Positions 52,955 through 62,509 of a stretch of 64,000 nt of DNA are shown piece by piece. This DNA is from Rhizobium etli 8C-3 (GTDB lineage: Bacteria; Pseudomonadota; Alphaproteobacteria; Rhizobiales; Rhizobiaceae). How positions within the stretch are numbered: position 1 is the first letter of the stretch; each line of letters opens with the position of its first letter. The position numbers and the translations under genes are program-made. The notes beneath the pieces were generated by a model. It was given only the letters and a program-made list of their open reading frames with translations, did no database searches and was not told where the DNA came from. Where the stretch lies: contig NZ_CP017244.1 in assembly GCF_001908375.1 (NCBI RefSeq), forward strand, positions 248,001-312,000, given 5' to 3'.

Positions 52955-53818
52955 CTAGTCGAACATGCCCTTCGGCGTGTCGCCTTTCAGGAACGGCTCG
53001 ATGAAGGCATGCAGTAGCTCGGGTTGGTTGATGACAGCCGTGTGCGACGTCGCCGGCATGACGGCCAGGCGCGATGCCGGCAGCGGCTTGCCCATGTCGC
53101 CCATCGTACCGCCGCCGAGCAGCCGGAACATGGCCACGGAATGTTCGAGTGTCGCAACGTCGGCGTCACCAGTAATGATCAGCACCGGTGTCTTCAGCGC
53201 CTTGACGTCCGCTTCCCATGCCATCGGCTGGTGTTCGAGCGCGATCAGCTTCTTGACCAGGGCAGGAAAACCATCGGGATTGGCGGCAAGCTTGCGGTAG
53301 TCCTCGGCGAAAGGCATGCCGACAAACATTTCCACCGTCATTTGCGGAATGAAGTCCCTGAACTGCGGCTGCCAGCCCTCAACATCATAGGCGACGGAGG
53401 CTGCGATCAGCTTGTTCACCTTTTCGGGATGGCGGATGGCAACCTGCAGCCCGACGGCCGCACCCATGGAGTAACCGAATATATCGGCCTTCTTGAGCCC
53501 GACCGCGTCCATAAAGGCTGCCACGTCGTCGGCCAGGCTGGGATAGGTGATCGGCCGGTCGATATCGGTGGTGCGGCCGTGGCCCTGAAGTTCGAGCGCG
53601 TAGACTTTATGGGTTTTGGCGAGCTTCGGGATAATTGATCCCATGGAGGGGATGTTCATATAGGCGCCGTGCAGCACGACCAGCGGGTCGCCATCGCCGG
53701 AGACTTCGTAATAGATCTGCATGCCATTGACCTTGACGCGGTTGGCCGCCGGTTGTGCCTCGGCAACGAGAAAGCTGCTGACATTGAGAGCTGCTGCGAT
53801 CAGGGCTGTGCGGAACAT
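52955..53818 (-). CDS. Secreted alpha/beta hydrolase
   Basis: A 287-residue hydrolase with an N-terminal signal peptide (cleavage around AEA, residue 21). The oxyanion region is LVVLHGAYMNI, the nucleophile elbow GYSMGAAV, the acid Asp in LIITGDADV and the catalytic His in ATSHTAVI, so the triad is complete. Probably periplasmic. Substrate unknown; the gene stands alone. Confidence 0.85.
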   Translation of the reverse strand: MFRTALIAAALNVSSFLVAEAQPAANRVKVNGMQIYYEVSGDGDPLVVLHGAYMNIPSMGSIIPKLAKTHKVYALELQGHGRTTDIDRPITYPSLADDVAAFMDAVGLKKADIFGYSMGAAVGLQVAIRHPEKVNKLIAASVAYDVEGWQPQFRDFIPQMTVEMFVGMPFAEDYRKLAANPDGFPALVKKLIALEHQPMAWEADVKALKTPVLIITGDADVATLEHSVAMFRLLGGGTMGDMGKPLPASRLAVMPATSHTAVINQPELLHAFIEPFLKGDTPKGMFD

Positions 53819-53986
53819 TCGTCTTTCCTCGCTGTCTGGTGTTTTCGCAAGTGCCGATCATAAGACGAAGGCCCCTTGCGAAATCCGACAGGTCGGGGTG
53901 TATATTTTTCCGCACAATCGGGCGGCAGCGCCGTGGTGGTCGCTGCCCCCTTTAAGGCAAGATCGAATTCATGAGTTACTCATAAT

Positions 53987-54001
53987 TGCGAATAAGTCGC
54001 A
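53987..54001 (+). promoter_or_regulatory. Mur-box-like inverted repeat 1 upstream of sitA
   Basis: TGCGAATAAGTCGCA is an imperfect 15-bp palindrome 66 bases before the sitA start. It resembles the Mur-responsive sequences known upstream of rhizobial sitA, through which Mur represses in manganese sufficiency. Confidence 0.6.
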
Positions 54002-54037
54002 CTTGCAAAGATGTGGACCTTTCCATAAGACTGCATA

Positions 54038-54052
54038 TGCAAATCATTCGCA
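54038..54052 (+). promoter_or_regulatory. Mur-box-like inverted repeat 2 upstream of sitA
   Basis: TGCAAATCATTCGCA is a second copy of the same palindromic pattern, 51 bases from the first and directly upstream of the sitA ribosome site (AAGGAG). Confidence 0.6.
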
Positions 54053-54067
54053 GCAAGGAGCATCGGC

Positions 54068-54982
54068 ATGTTGAAACGGGTAGGGCGCTTGTTGGCCGGA
54101 CTGATCGCGGCAGCACTCGTGGCGGTCACAGCGATGCCGGCAGCAGCCCAGGAGAAGTTCAAGGCGGTGACGACGTTTACGGTCATCGCCGACATGGCCA
54201 AGAACGTGGCGGGCGATGCCGCCATCGTCGAATCCATCACCAAACCGGGTGCGGAGATCCACAATTATTCGCCGACACCTGGTGACATACAAAGGGCGCA
54301 GGGCGCTCAACTTGTCCTCTGGAACGGCCTCAATCTCGAGCGCTGGTTCGAAAAGTTCTTCGTCAATCTCCGTGACGTTCCCGGTGTCGTCGTCTCGCAA
54401 GGCGTTCAACCGATGGGCATCGCCGAGGGACCATATGCCGGCAAGCCCAATCCGCATGCCTGGATGTCGCCGAAGAATGGCCTGATCTATGTCGACAACA
54501 TCCGAGATGCATTCGTCAAATACGATCCAAAGAACGCCGCGGCCTACGAGGCCAACGCAGCCGCCTATAAAGAGAAAATCGAGGCGACCATTACGCCGAT
54601 CCGAGAAAAGCTTGCACAGATTCCCGAGGACAAGCGCTGGTTGGTCTCAAGCGAGGGCGCCTTTTCCTACCTCGCTCGTGACTTTGGCCTGAAGGAACTC
54701 TATCTTTGGCCGATCAATGCCGATCAACAGGGAACGCCACAACAGGTCCGCAAAGTGATCGATGCCGTCGAGGCCAACAAGATCGCTGCCGTTTTCAGCG
54801 AGAGCACCGTGTCCGACAAGCCGGCCAGGCAGGTGGCGCGCGAAACCGGCGTACACTACGGTGGCGTGCTCTATGTCGATTCCCTCAGCGAAGAGGACGG
54901 ACCCGTGCCGACCTATATCGATCTGCTCCGTGTCACCTCCGATACTGTCGAAAAGGGCCTTGTCGAGGGCCTGTCGCAATGA
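54068..54982 (+). CDS. sitA: Manganese/iron ABC transporter substrate-binding protein
   Basis: A 304-residue cluster A-I metal-binding protein with a signal peptide ending at AAAQ. The four metal ligands are evident: His in EIHNYSPTP, His in NPHAWMSP, Glu in SSEGAFSY and Asp in [11 protein letters not shown]. The His-His-Glu-Asp set is typical of Mn/Fe proteins, and no His-rich zinc loop is seen, which argues against ZnuA. AAGGAG precedes the ATG. First gene of sitABCD. Confidence 0.92.
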   Translation: MLKRVGRLLAGLIAAALVAVTAMPAAAQEKFKAVTTFTVIADMAKNVAGDAAIVESITKPGAEIHNYSPTPGDIQRAQGAQLVLWNGLNLERWFEKFFVNLRDVPGVVVSQGVQPMGIAEGPYAGKPNPHAWMSPKNGLIYVDNIRDAFVKYDPKNAAAYEANAAAYKEKIEATITPIREKLAQIPEDKRWLVSSEGAFSYLARDFGLKELYLWPINADQQGTPQQVRKVIDAVEANKIAAVFSESTVSDKPARQVARETGVHYGGVLYVDSLSEEDGPVPTYIDLLRVTSDTVEKGLVEGLSQ

Positions 54983-55881
54983 ATGAAACCCTCAGCAATC
55001 TTGCCCGCCCCGCGTCTTTCGATGCGGGGTCGGGCATTGCGGTGAAAAGCGCCACCGTCACCTACCGCAATGGCCATACCGGTCTTTGGGATGCGAGTTT
55101 CCAGATCCCGATGGGCACGATCACCGCGCTGGTCGGGGTCAACGGCTCAGGCAAGTCGACGCTGTTCAAGTCGATCATGGGATTCGTGCGTCTCGCCAAG
55201 GGCGACATAAGAGTGCTCGGGATGTCAGTCGGTGAGGCGCTGCGCAAGAACCTCGTCGCCTACGTGCCGCAAAGCGAGGAGGTCGATTGGGATTTCCCAG
55301 TCCTTGTCGAAGACGTCGTCATGATGGGCCGCTACGGCCACATGGGCATGATGCGCATTCCGAAGGCGGCCGATCACGCTGCGGTCTCATCGGCACTCGC
55401 ACGCGTCAACATGGCCGACTTCCGCACGCGCCAGATCGGCGAGCTGTCGGGCGGGCAGAAGAAGCGCGTTTTCCTGGCCCGTGCGCTCGCCCAGGACGGA
55501 CGCGTCATCCTGCTCGATGAGCCCTTCACCGGTGTCGACGTCAAGACCGAGGACCAGATTATCGCATTGCTTCGCGAACTGCGCGACGAGGGCCGGGTCA
55601 TGCTGGTTTCCACGCACAATCTCGGCTCGGTGCCTGAATTCTGCGACCGTACGGTGCTCATCAAAGGCACTGTGCTCGCCCATGGCACGACTGCCGAGAC
55701 TTTCACGCAGGCTAATCTTGAAAAAGCCTTTGGTGGCGTGCTGCGCCACTTCATGCTGGCCGAGGCCAAGGATGGCCAGTCACATCCGATCGATGTGATG
55801 ACCGATGACGAACGCCCGCTCGTGCTGCAAGATGGCCGGCTCGTGGCGAACGAGCCACGGGGCGATGGAGGTCCGCGCTGA
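54979..55881 (+). CDS. sitB: Manganese/iron ABC transporter ATPase
   Basis: A 300-residue ATPase with Walker [10 protein letters not shown], signature LSGGQKKR, Walker [13 protein letters not shown] and the H-loop in VSTHNLGSV. The [24 protein letters not shown] segment is typical of metal ABC ATPases. ATG 54979 overlaps the sitA stop by 4 bases. Its stop overlaps the sitC start by one base. Confidence 0.93.
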   Translation: MNETLSNLARPASFDAGSGIAVKSATVTYRNGHTGLWDASFQIPMGTITALVGVNGSGKSTLFKSIMGFVRLAKGDIRVLGMSVGEALRKNLVAYVPQSEEVDWDFPVLVEDVVMMGRYGHMGMMRIPKAADHAAVSSALARVNMADFRTRQIGELSGGQKKRVFLARALAQDGRVILLDEPFTGVDVKTEDQIIALLRELRDEGRVMLVSTHNLGSVPEFCDRTVLIKGTVLAHGTTAETFTQANLEKAFGGVLRHFMLAEAKDGQSHPIDVMTDDERPLVLQDGRLVANEPRGDGGPR

Positions 55882-56738
55882 TGGCCTTTCTCGTTGAGCC
55901 TTTCACCTACGAATACATGCTCAATGCCATGTGGGTGTCGGCTCTGGTCGGTGGTGTCTGCGCGTTCCTATCCTGCTATCTGATGCTCAAGGGCTGGTCA
56001 CTGATCGGCGATGCGCTTTCCCATTCGATCGTCCCCGGGGTGGCCGGCGCTTATATGCTGGGACTTCCCTTTTCGGCCGGCGCCTTCTTCTCCGGCGGCC
56101 TTGCGGCGGCCGCGATGCTCTTTCTCAACCAGCGTACAAGGCTGAAGGAGGACGCCATTATCGGTCTGATCTTCTCCTCCTTCTTCGGGCTCGGCCTCTT
56201 CATGGTGTCCCTGTCGCCAACTTCGGTGAACGTCCAGACCATCGTGCTCGGCAACATCCTCGCCATCACGCCGGAGGACACTCTCCAGCTCGCCATCATC
56301 GGCTTTGTTTCGCTCGCCATCCTGATCGTCAAGTGGAAGGACCTCATGGTCACCTTCTTCGACGAGACCCATGCACGGTCGATCGGCCTCAATCCAGATG
56401 CACTCAAGATCATGTTCTTCACGCTGCTTTCGGCCTCGACGGTCGCCGCCCTCCAGACGGTAGGTGCCTTCCTCGTGATCTGCATGGTGGTGACCCCGGG
56501 CGCCACTGCCTATCTGCTGACGGACCGCTTTCCACGGCTTCTCGCGATCGCCGTCGTCATTGGCGCGGCGACCAGTTTCGTCGGCGCCTATGCGAGTTAT
56601 TTCCTGGACGGCGCAACTGGCGGCATCATCGTCGTGCTGCAGACCCTCCTCTTCCTTGCCGCCTTCTTCCTTGCTCCCAAACACGGGATGCTGGCTGCGC
56701 GCCGCAGGGCGGCCGAAGTTAACGAGGCCCGTCAATGA
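55881..56738 (+). CDS. sitC: Manganese/iron ABC transporter permease
   Basis: A 285-residue ABC-3-family permease with about eight helices. Family marks are LMLKGWSLIGDALSHSIVPGVAGAY near the N-terminus, DETHARSIGLNPDALK, and the metal-path segment QTVGAFLVICMVVTPGATAYLL. It overlaps sitD by 4 bases. Confidence 0.93.
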   Translation: MAFLVEPFTYEYMLNAMWVSALVGGVCAFLSCYLMLKGWSLIGDALSHSIVPGVAGAYMLGLPFSAGAFFSGGLAAAAMLFLNQRTRLKEDAIIGLIFSSFFGLGLFMVSLSPTSVNVQTIVLGNILAITPEDTLQLAIIGFVSLAILIVKWKDLMVTFFDETHARSIGLNPDALKIMFFTLLSASTVAALQTVGAFLVICMVVTPGATAYLLTDRFPRLLAIAVVIGAATSFVGAYASYFLDGATGGIIVVLQTLLFLAAFFLAPKHGMLAARRRAAEVNEARQ

Positions 56739-57574
56739 ATATCCTCGAGACGCTGCTTTTGCCTTTCCAGTTCAGCTTTATGGTCAATGCGCTGGTCATC
56801 TCGATGCTTGTGGCCGTGCCGACGGCGTTGCTTTCCTGCTTTCTCGTGGTCAAGGGCTGGTCATTGCTGGGCGATGCCATTTCCCATGCGGTTTTTCCCG
56901 GCGTGGTCATTGCTTATATCATCGGCATCCCTTTTGCAGTCGGCGCCTTCGTCACCGGCATGTTTTGCGCGGTCGCGACAGGCTTTTTGAAAGACAACAG
57001 CCGCATCAAGCAGGATACGGTGATGGGCATCGTGTTTTCCGGCATGTTCGGCTTCGGCCTGGTGCTCTACGTCAAGATCCAGTCCGAGGTGCATCTCGAC
57101 CACATATTGTTTGGCGACATGCTGGGCGTTGCCTGGCGCGACATTGCCGAGGCAGCCGTCATTGCGGCATTGACCGCGGGGATCATCGGCATCAAGTGGA
57201 AGGATTTCCTGCTGCACGCCTTCGATCCGACCCAGGCGAGGGCCGTCGGCCTTCGGGTCAACCTGTTGCACTACGGCTTGCTTTGCCTGATCTCGCTGAC
57301 CGTTGTCGGAGCGTTGAAGGCAGTCGGAATTATTCTCGCCATCGCGATGCTCATTGCACCGGGCGCTATTGCCTTCCTGCTGACGCGGAGCTTCAGCAGG
57401 ATGCTGATCCTGTCGGTGGCCATCGCCTTAATCGCTTCAGGTGCTGGAATCTATCTCTCTTTTTACATTGATAGCGCACCGGCGCCGACCATTGTGTTGA
57501 TGCTCTCCATCCTGTTTACGGCCGCCTTTGTCGTCACTGTAAGGACGAAGCGGTCCCAGGCGACACCGCAATAG
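56735..57574 (+). CDS. sitD: Manganese/iron ABC transporter permease
   Basis: A 279-residue second ABC-3 permease: FLVVKGWSLLGDAISHAVFPGVVIAY, AFDPTQARAVGLRVNLLHY and KAVGIILAIAMLIAPGAIAFLL correspond to the matching parts of SitC. The last gene of the sit operon. Confidence 0.93.
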   Translation: MNILETLLLPFQFSFMVNALVISMLVAVPTALLSCFLVVKGWSLLGDAISHAVFPGVVIAYIIGIPFAVGAFVTGMFCAVATGFLKDNSRIKQDTVMGIVFSGMFGFGLVLYVKIQSEVHLDHILFGDMLGVAWRDIAEAAVIAALTAGIIGIKWKDFLLHAFDPTQARAVGLRVNLLHYGLLCLISLTVVGALKAVGIILAIAMLIAPGAIAFLLTRSFSRMLILSVAIALIASGAGIYLSFYIDSAPAPTIVLMLSILFTAAFVVTVRTKRSQATPQ

Positions 57575-57803
57575 GCCCACGCCTGACAACTTTACGCTGC
57601 CGGTGAACGAGGAGCGGATCCCCGACCGCGACAGGTTACGAGGACCCACGACGAAAGCCGTGAAGGGGTACTTGTCGAGATTGGCAAGTCCCCGGCAGCT
57701 TCAAGAAAGTTCGCGGTCTTCGGCGGCGCGCTCGACAATGAAAGGTTACGGAAAATGCGCCATCGCCATTCCGGCAGACTTTCTTGGTTCATGCGGTGCG
57801 GGT

Positions 57804-58109
57804 CTAGATTCCTGAGCCGTCGACCTGCTGGGCGTCGTCGCCTTCCCAAGGCGAGGGCATCGAGTCGCGGTTGAGGTTGGCCGAGGGCATCGGCATCCAG
57901 CACTTCAATTCCGGCTCGGCATATTCGATGATGCGGCCGGGCGAAGAATCAGAGGCGCGCCAGCCTTCTGCGCCGAACTGATCGCCATTTGACCAATAGG
58001 CGAGGTCAACCTCTGCCGGCCCCTGTTCGGACGGGCGGATCGTGACAATGATCCGACTGCCGTCTTTGGGGGCGCTTGCCATGTGGCGCCAGCTGTCTGG
58101 CTCCTCCAT
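57804..58109 (-). CDS. Small hypothetical protein (DUF551-like layout)
   Basis: 101 residues with WRHMASAPKDGSRIIVTI at the start and CWMPMPSANL at the end, the layout of small DUF551-like proteins common in rhizobia and their phages. AGGAGG with AAAAGG follows directly upstream of ATG 58109. Function unknown. Confidence 0.6.
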   Translation of the reverse strand: MEEPDSWRHMASAPKDGSRIIVTIRPSEQGPAEVDLAYWSNGDQFGAEGWRASDSSPGRIIEYAEPELKCWMPMPSANLNRDSMPSPWEGDDAQQVDGSGI

Positions 58110-58249
58110 CCTTTTCCTCCTGCCCTGCTGCCGGTTGCAAGTTTCGCCTCGCCATCGAAAACGGTCAACTCAAACTTTGCATGGAACGCCAGCGCCAGCG
58201 TCACGGTCGCGGAGGCGATCGACCGCATCTATCGCACCGGCGGGCGCGA

Positions 58250-58498
58250 TCAGGAACCTTTGACCAGGCCGTATAGGACGATCGTCACATAGAGGATGAA
58301 TGCCACCACACCAATCGTGCCGATCAGAGCCAGCGCAATTCTGCCGGCATTGAGCCTGGTGCGTTTTCCGGCAGACGATGACGATGGTCGCTGGACAGGA
58401 TCCTTATCCGAGCTCTCGCTCCTCGCGCCTTTCCCGTCGCCGGCTTTCGTATCCGGCGCAACCGAGGTGGAAGACCTGTCTTTTCTCATCTCGCTCAT
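58250..58498 (-). CDS. Small single-pass membrane protein
   Basis: 82 residues: a polar, Ser/Lys-rich cytoplasmic stretch, then a helix at about 52-76 (IALALIGTIGVVAFILYVTIV) and a short tail. AAGGGG sits just before the ATG. The first codon overlaps the stop of the upstream 73-residue gene (ATGA), so the two are coupled. Function unknown. Confidence 0.6.
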   Translation of the reverse strand: MSEMRKDRSSTSVAPDTKAGDGKGARSESSDKDPVQRPSSSSAGKRTRLNAGRIALALIGTIGVVAFILYVTIVLYGLVKGS

Positions 58499-58716
58499 GG
58501 CGAACCCCTTTGGGGAAGATCGATCTGCTCATCAAGCTTGTCCTTGAGATCGTCGCGCCGATCGTTCAACAGCGAAGTTTTCTTGCCTTTGGCTTCCTCA
58601 TCCGTCGGCTCGACCTTCCGGCCGCTGTCGTCGGGAATGCCGGGCCCGCTTCCGGCAATGGTTTCCTTGCTTGGTCTGTCGCTTGTGCCGGTCGATAGTT
58701 TTGCTCGTCTGTCCAT
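58495..58716 (-). CDS. Small charged hypothetical protein
   Basis: 73 residues, hydrophilic and disordered-looking (DEEAKGKKTSLLNDRRDDLKDKLDEQ). ATG 58716 has GGAGG 6 bases upstream; a TTG earlier is unlikely. Coupled by a 4-base overlap to the following membrane-protein gene. No family recognised. Confidence 0.6.
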   Translation of the reverse strand: MDRRAKLSTGTSDRPSKETIAGSGPGIPDDSGRKVEPTDEEAKGKKTSLLNDRRDDLKDKLDEQIDLPQRGSP

Positions 58717-58924
58717 GGCATCCTCCAAATTCAGCTATCGCAAAGCATTTTTTGGGCGCGGACGCGCTTGTCATGGTCCAAACGACGCGGAGATTGCGAA
58801 GTTCCGGCCCGATCCGGGAGGTTTTCCTGCCCGCTGCCCATCGAAGGCCATCGCCTGAAACGAAAGGCCTGGGAACATCGAGCCACTCCAGGTGTTGCTT
58901 TGCGTATCAACGCAGGGATCGACG

Positions 58925-59731
58925 ATGACCGCGCGAACAGCCGGACAGGACAGAAACAATGACGTGCTCATGAAAGCAAAGGCGGTTCCGCAGCTCATCG
59001 ATCCGGATGCCGAGCCGTTCGTCACCGAAGCCGTTCAGGAACTCGTGAAGTCCCGTATCCCGTTTCTAGTCGCCGGCACCTACGCCGTGTGCGCCTACAC
59101 CGGTATTTCGCGCCAGACGAAGGATTTCGACATATTTTGCAAAGCCGGCGACTATGCCCGTATCCTGGGGCACTTCAAATCCAAAGGTTACGCTGTAGAA
59201 GTCGAAGATGAGCGCTGGCTTGGAAAGGTCCTGAAGGGCAATCACTTCTTCGATGTCATATTTGCTTCGTCCAACGGCACCATGCCTGTTGGCGACGACT
59301 GGTTCGAGGACGCGCGCAAAGTCGAGATGTGCGGTCACACTGTCAGGATCGTCAGTCCGACCGAACTCGTCTGGTCCAAATGCTTTGTCCAGTTGCGGCA
59401 CCGCTATGATGGCGCCGACGTCGCGCACGTCATTTTGAAGGCGCATGATTCCATCGATTGGCGCAAGCTGCTCGGTTATCTCGAAGTCCATTGGGAAGTC
59501 CTACTCATCCATCTTCTCAATTTCAGGTGGATCTACCCGACCGAGCGCGACAAGATTCCGCAGTGGTTGCTGGAGGAGCTTCTAAACCGGCTCAAGGCGC
59601 AGCAGGAATTGCCGCTCCCGCAAATGAAGATATGCCGCGGCCGGATGTATTCCCGTGTCGATTTCGAGATCGACGTCAAGGAATGGGGCTTTGCCGATGT
59701 CGGCGGCGAAGGCGAACTGCGAGGAGATTAG
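58925..59731 (+). CDS. Polymerase-beta-fold nucleotidyltransferase-like protein
   Basis: 268 residues. The N-terminal part has the nucleotidyltransferase pattern: FLVAGTYAVCAYTG, then TKDFDIFCK (first two acidic residues) and FFDVIFASS (third Asp), so the metal-binding triad looks intact. Such proteins include toxin-type NTases. ATG 58925 has AGGGA upstream; ATG 58970 is an alternative. Followed 10 bases later by a metallophosphoesterase on the same strand. Confidence 0.7.
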   Translation: MTARTAGQDRNNDVLMKAKAVPQLIDPDAEPFVTEAVQELVKSRIPFLVAGTYAVCAYTGISRQTKDFDIFCKAGDYARILGHFKSKGYAVEVEDERWLGKVLKGNHFFDVIFASSNGTMPVGDDWFEDARKVEMCGHTVRIVSPTELVWSKCFVQLRHRYDGADVAHVILKAHDSIDWRKLLGYLEVHWEVLLIHLLNFRWIYPTERDKIPQWLLEELLNRLKAQQELPLPQMKICRGRMYSRVDFEIDVKEWGFADVGGEGELRGD

Positions 59732-59741
59732 GAGAAACGTG

Positions 59742-60464
59742 ATGGATGATCAGCGAAAGAACGTGACGATTGCGGCGGTGGCCGATCTCCACGTCACGGA
59801 AGACGGCGCAAAATCCTACAAGGATCTGTTTGCCGAAATTTCCTCGGTTGCCGACGTTCTGGTGATTGCAGGCGATCTGACCGACCTCGGCCGGCCCAAG
59901 GAAGCCGAACTGCTTGCGAGCGATCTGCGCCATTGCACCGTGCCGACCGTTGCCGTCCTCGGCAATCACGATCACGAAAGCGGCCAGGTCGACGATGTTT
60001 GCAAAATTCTGACCGACGTCGGCGTGAAATTGCTGAACGGCCAGGCCGCGGAGATCGCCGGCGTCGGTTTCGTCGGCGTCAAGGGATTTGTCGGCGGCTT
60101 CGGGCGCCATATGCTTGGCTCATTCGGCGAAACCGCCATCAAGGCGATGGTCGCCGAAAGTGTCGAGGAATCGATGCTTTTGGAAAACGCGATGCGACAG
60201 GTGCGTTCGGATCGTTCACTCGTTGTGCTGCACTACGCACCGATCGCCGAAACCGTGGCGGGCGAGCCGTTGGAAATCTATCCGTTCCTCGGTTCTTCAC
60301 GGCTTGCGGAAACGATCGACCGGTTTCGGGTGAATGCGGTCGTCCATGGCCATGCCCATCGCGGATCCTATGAGGGCCGCACCCCGGGCGGCGCCCCGGT
60401 CTACAATGTCGCATCCCATGTCGAAAAGCCGACTGGAAAGCCCTACGCGTTGCTCGAGCTGTGA
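59742..60464 (+). CDS. Calcineurin-like metallophosphoesterase
   Basis: 240 residues with the full two-metal motif set: DLH, GDLTDLG, GNHDHE, a His in LHYAPI and HGHAHRG. AGGAGAAACGTG gives a good start at ATG 59742. It immediately follows the NTase-like gene, so the two may act on the same nucleotide or nucleic-acid substrate (inference). Confidence 0.88.
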   Translation: MDDQRKNVTIAAVADLHVTEDGAKSYKDLFAEISSVADVLVIAGDLTDLGRPKEAELLASDLRHCTVPTVAVLGNHDHESGQVDDVCKILTDVGVKLLNGQAAEIAGVGFVGVKGFVGGFGRHMLGSFGETAIKAMVAESVEESMLLENAMRQVRSDRSLVVLHYAPIAETVAGEPLEIYPFLGSSRLAETIDRFRVNAVVHGHAHRGSYEGRTPGGAPVYNVASHVEKPTGKPYALLEL

Positions 60465-60477
60465 CCAGTCCTCACTG

Positions 60478-60684
60478 CTATTTATTAGTCCGGCCTCGAT
60501 GACGCGGATCGATGCCGCCCTGAGGCGTCGTGTCGTTGGCGGTATCGCCTTCGACGGTATTGTCGGCCTGGAGTGCTTCGTCATCCGGCGGAGAAACGAT
60601 ACCGCGGGAACGGCCGATGCCTGGATCGTCAGACAGGTCGATGTCGCGTGGTTTGGTGGTCTTTGCATGCTTGGACGAGGTCAT
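60478..60684 (-). CDS. Small hydrophilic hypothetical protein
   Basis: 68 residues, Asp/Thr/Pro-rich (DLSDDPGIGRSRG, PPDDEALQADNTVEGD). AAGGAGG lies 5 bases before ATG 60684. Convergent with the metallophosphoesterase gene. No family recognised; composition suggests a disordered protein. Confidence 0.55.
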   Translation of the reverse strand: MTSSKHAKTTKPRDIDLSDDPGIGRSRGIVSPPDDEALQADNTVEGDTANDTTPQGGIDPRHRGRTNK

Positions 60685-61035
60685 CATTTCCTCCTTCTTG
60701 GTGGAAAGGCTTGCTGTTCAAGCCAGGCGCCAAGGACGGATTCGATCTTGTTCTGGGCGCCCTCGGGAAGAACTCGTGCCGAGATCCTCTGTTCCGCCGA
60801 AAACGATTGCCGCTGATATTGGAAAGCCTCGACCGGCGGAACATTTCGCAACAGCCGAGTTTGGTGCGCCATCGATCGTTGAGGAGAAAACATCGTGAGA
60901 CCTCTGACCTGCCATGGCAGCATGATATCCGCTGCGACGCGTGCGCCGATCCTGAGATTGAAGATGGCGGAACGGTCGTGCTGGAAGACCTTGCAACGGC
61001 CAACATGTCCATCCCCAAGGACAAGCGCCGGCGCG
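60685..61035. other. 351-bp gap without a recognised gene
   Basis: A plus-strand frame crosses this region into the MmgE/PrpD gene but has no ribosome site at its start and looks like a shadow. Nothing identified. Confidence 0.4.
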
Positions 61036-62397
61036 TCAGGGAGCGGTGGACCTTTCAAAGCTGTTCAACATCTCCTTTAGGGATGCGGCGTCCTCAAAAT
61101 TCAAGAACGCCTCATGCGTCTTTTCGGCTCGCAGTCCTGCCCAACGCAGGCAATCAGCGAATTTGGAGCGTCGCTCGGCGGCTGTAAGAGGCACGGCGAC
61201 CGAGCCGGTTGCATGGAGCCGCTCAGTCTTCAGTCTACGTCCATCTCTAAGGTCGATGGTGACGTGATGGGGAAGGCGCTCGATCCCGTGCTCTTGCGCT
61301 GCATGGTAGGCGCTCATTGATATCTTCGGCATATGGAGGCGAATTTCGGGACGAAAAATTGCAGCGCAAGTGAAATCGGACAGCGAAAGGTTGCCTTGGT
61401 AAAGCGCAGTGGCGAGACAATATTGCATGGAAAAGCGTGCCTGCATCTCATCCACAGGGTCTGGATAGGCCAGATTGTCAACCGCGGATCGTCCCAACTT
61501 TGTTTCGATGGAAAGCACGTCGTCCAGGCAAAAGTCATATTCCATCTGCAGGTCGCGCGCCGCATCGATGGCGCGGTGCGTGGAGGCGCAGCAGGGATGG
61601 AGCTTTGTCACCAGGCCATGCGTTTCGATAATGTGACTATCGCCCATCGAAAGCGTCTGCCACCCGGCGCAGGCCTCACCGCCGAAAAGATCGAGAAAGC
61701 CTTGTGGACGCTCAAGAATGTCCAGCCGTCCGCTCATGCCGGCTTGCGCCAGGAGAGCCGCCTCGACCGCGTTTCGCGCGGCCATGCCGGCATGAAGAGG
61801 CTTGGTGGGGGTTCCGAACTGGCCTTTCGGACCAGCGGCAGAGCTTGTGGCGATGCTCATCGCCTGGGCGATCTCTGTTGCATTCAGGCCCAGAAGGATC
61901 GCTACGCCGGCGGCCGTTCCGATACAGCCGACGGTCGACGTGCCATGCCATCCCCTATTGTAGTGCGAAGGATTGACCCCGAAGCCGACGGCAGCCTGTG
62001 CCTCAAGGCCCGCGAGATAAGCGTGCAGGAACTGTCGTCCCGAGATTGCCGCATCGGCGGTTGCAATCGACAGCAAGGCCGGAACCAACACCGCGGAGGC
62101 ATGGGCCCGGGCGGGATGGAAGTTGTCGTCGAAATCAAGACAATGAGCGGCCGTCCCGTTGATCAGCGCCGCGACCGACGGTGATGACTGCCCGCCTCGC
62201 AGGATCGCCGGGGGGCCGTTCGCGCCGATCTGTCCGGAGAATGCCCTTGCCACGGCTTGCGGTGCCTGATCGGCAGCACCCGCCAGCATGCAGCCGATCG
62301 TGTCGATAACCGCCTCCTGAGCGCTCGCCATGGCGACGGGAGAAAAGCTTGTTCTCGAAACGATATGATCGGCGATTTTTTCCAGAACCGTCGCCAT
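61036..62397 (-). CDS. MmgE/PrpD-family enzyme
   Basis: 453 residues of the MmgE/PrpD fold, which includes 2-methylcitrate dehydratase, cis-aconitate decarboxylase and iminodisuccinate epimerase. Fold marks are AAHCLDFDDNFHPARAHASAVLVPALLS, GFGVNPSHYNRGWHGTSTVGCIG, GTPTKPLHAGMAARNAVEAALLAQ and KLHPCCASTHRAIDA. ATG 62397 follows GGAGG. No citrate-cycle genes adjoin it; the substrate is unknown. Divergent from a LysR gene. Confidence 0.85.
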   Translation of the reverse strand: MATVLEKIADHIVSRTSFSPVAMASAQEAVIDTIGCMLAGAADQAPQAVARAFSGQIGANGPPAILRGGQSSPSVAALINGTAAHCLDFDDNFHPARAHASAVLVPALLSIATADAAISGRQFLHAYLAGLEAQAAVGFGVNPSHYNRGWHGTSTVGCIGTAAGVAILLGLNATEIAQAMSIATSSAAGPKGQFGTPTKPLHAGMAARNAVEAALLAQAGMSGRLDILERPQGFLDLFGGEACAGWQTLSMGDSHIIETHGLVTKLHPCCASTHRAIDAARDLQMEYDFCLDDVLSIETKLGRSAVDNLAYPDPVDEMQARFSMQYCLATALYQGNLSLSDFTCAAIFRPEIRLHMPKISMSAYHAAQEHGIERLPHHVTIDLRDGRRLKTERLHATGSVAVPLTAAERRSKFADCLRWAGLRAEKTHEAFLNFEDAASLKEMLNSFERSTAP

Positions 62398-62509
62398 TGA
62401 CGAATGCCTCCACAAAGTCTTCGTTGATGGGCGCAAGGATGTTGGACTTCGCAAGGCGGTGCAATCTTATGCGGTTTGCGGGTCGATCTATTCAATTTCG
62501 GGAGCAGGA

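Noticed and set aside
60573..61187. 204-codon plus-strand frame between the small ORF and MmgE/PrpD gene
   Set aside because: It begins inside the minus-strand small gene, ends inside the MmgE/PrpD gene and shows no motif.
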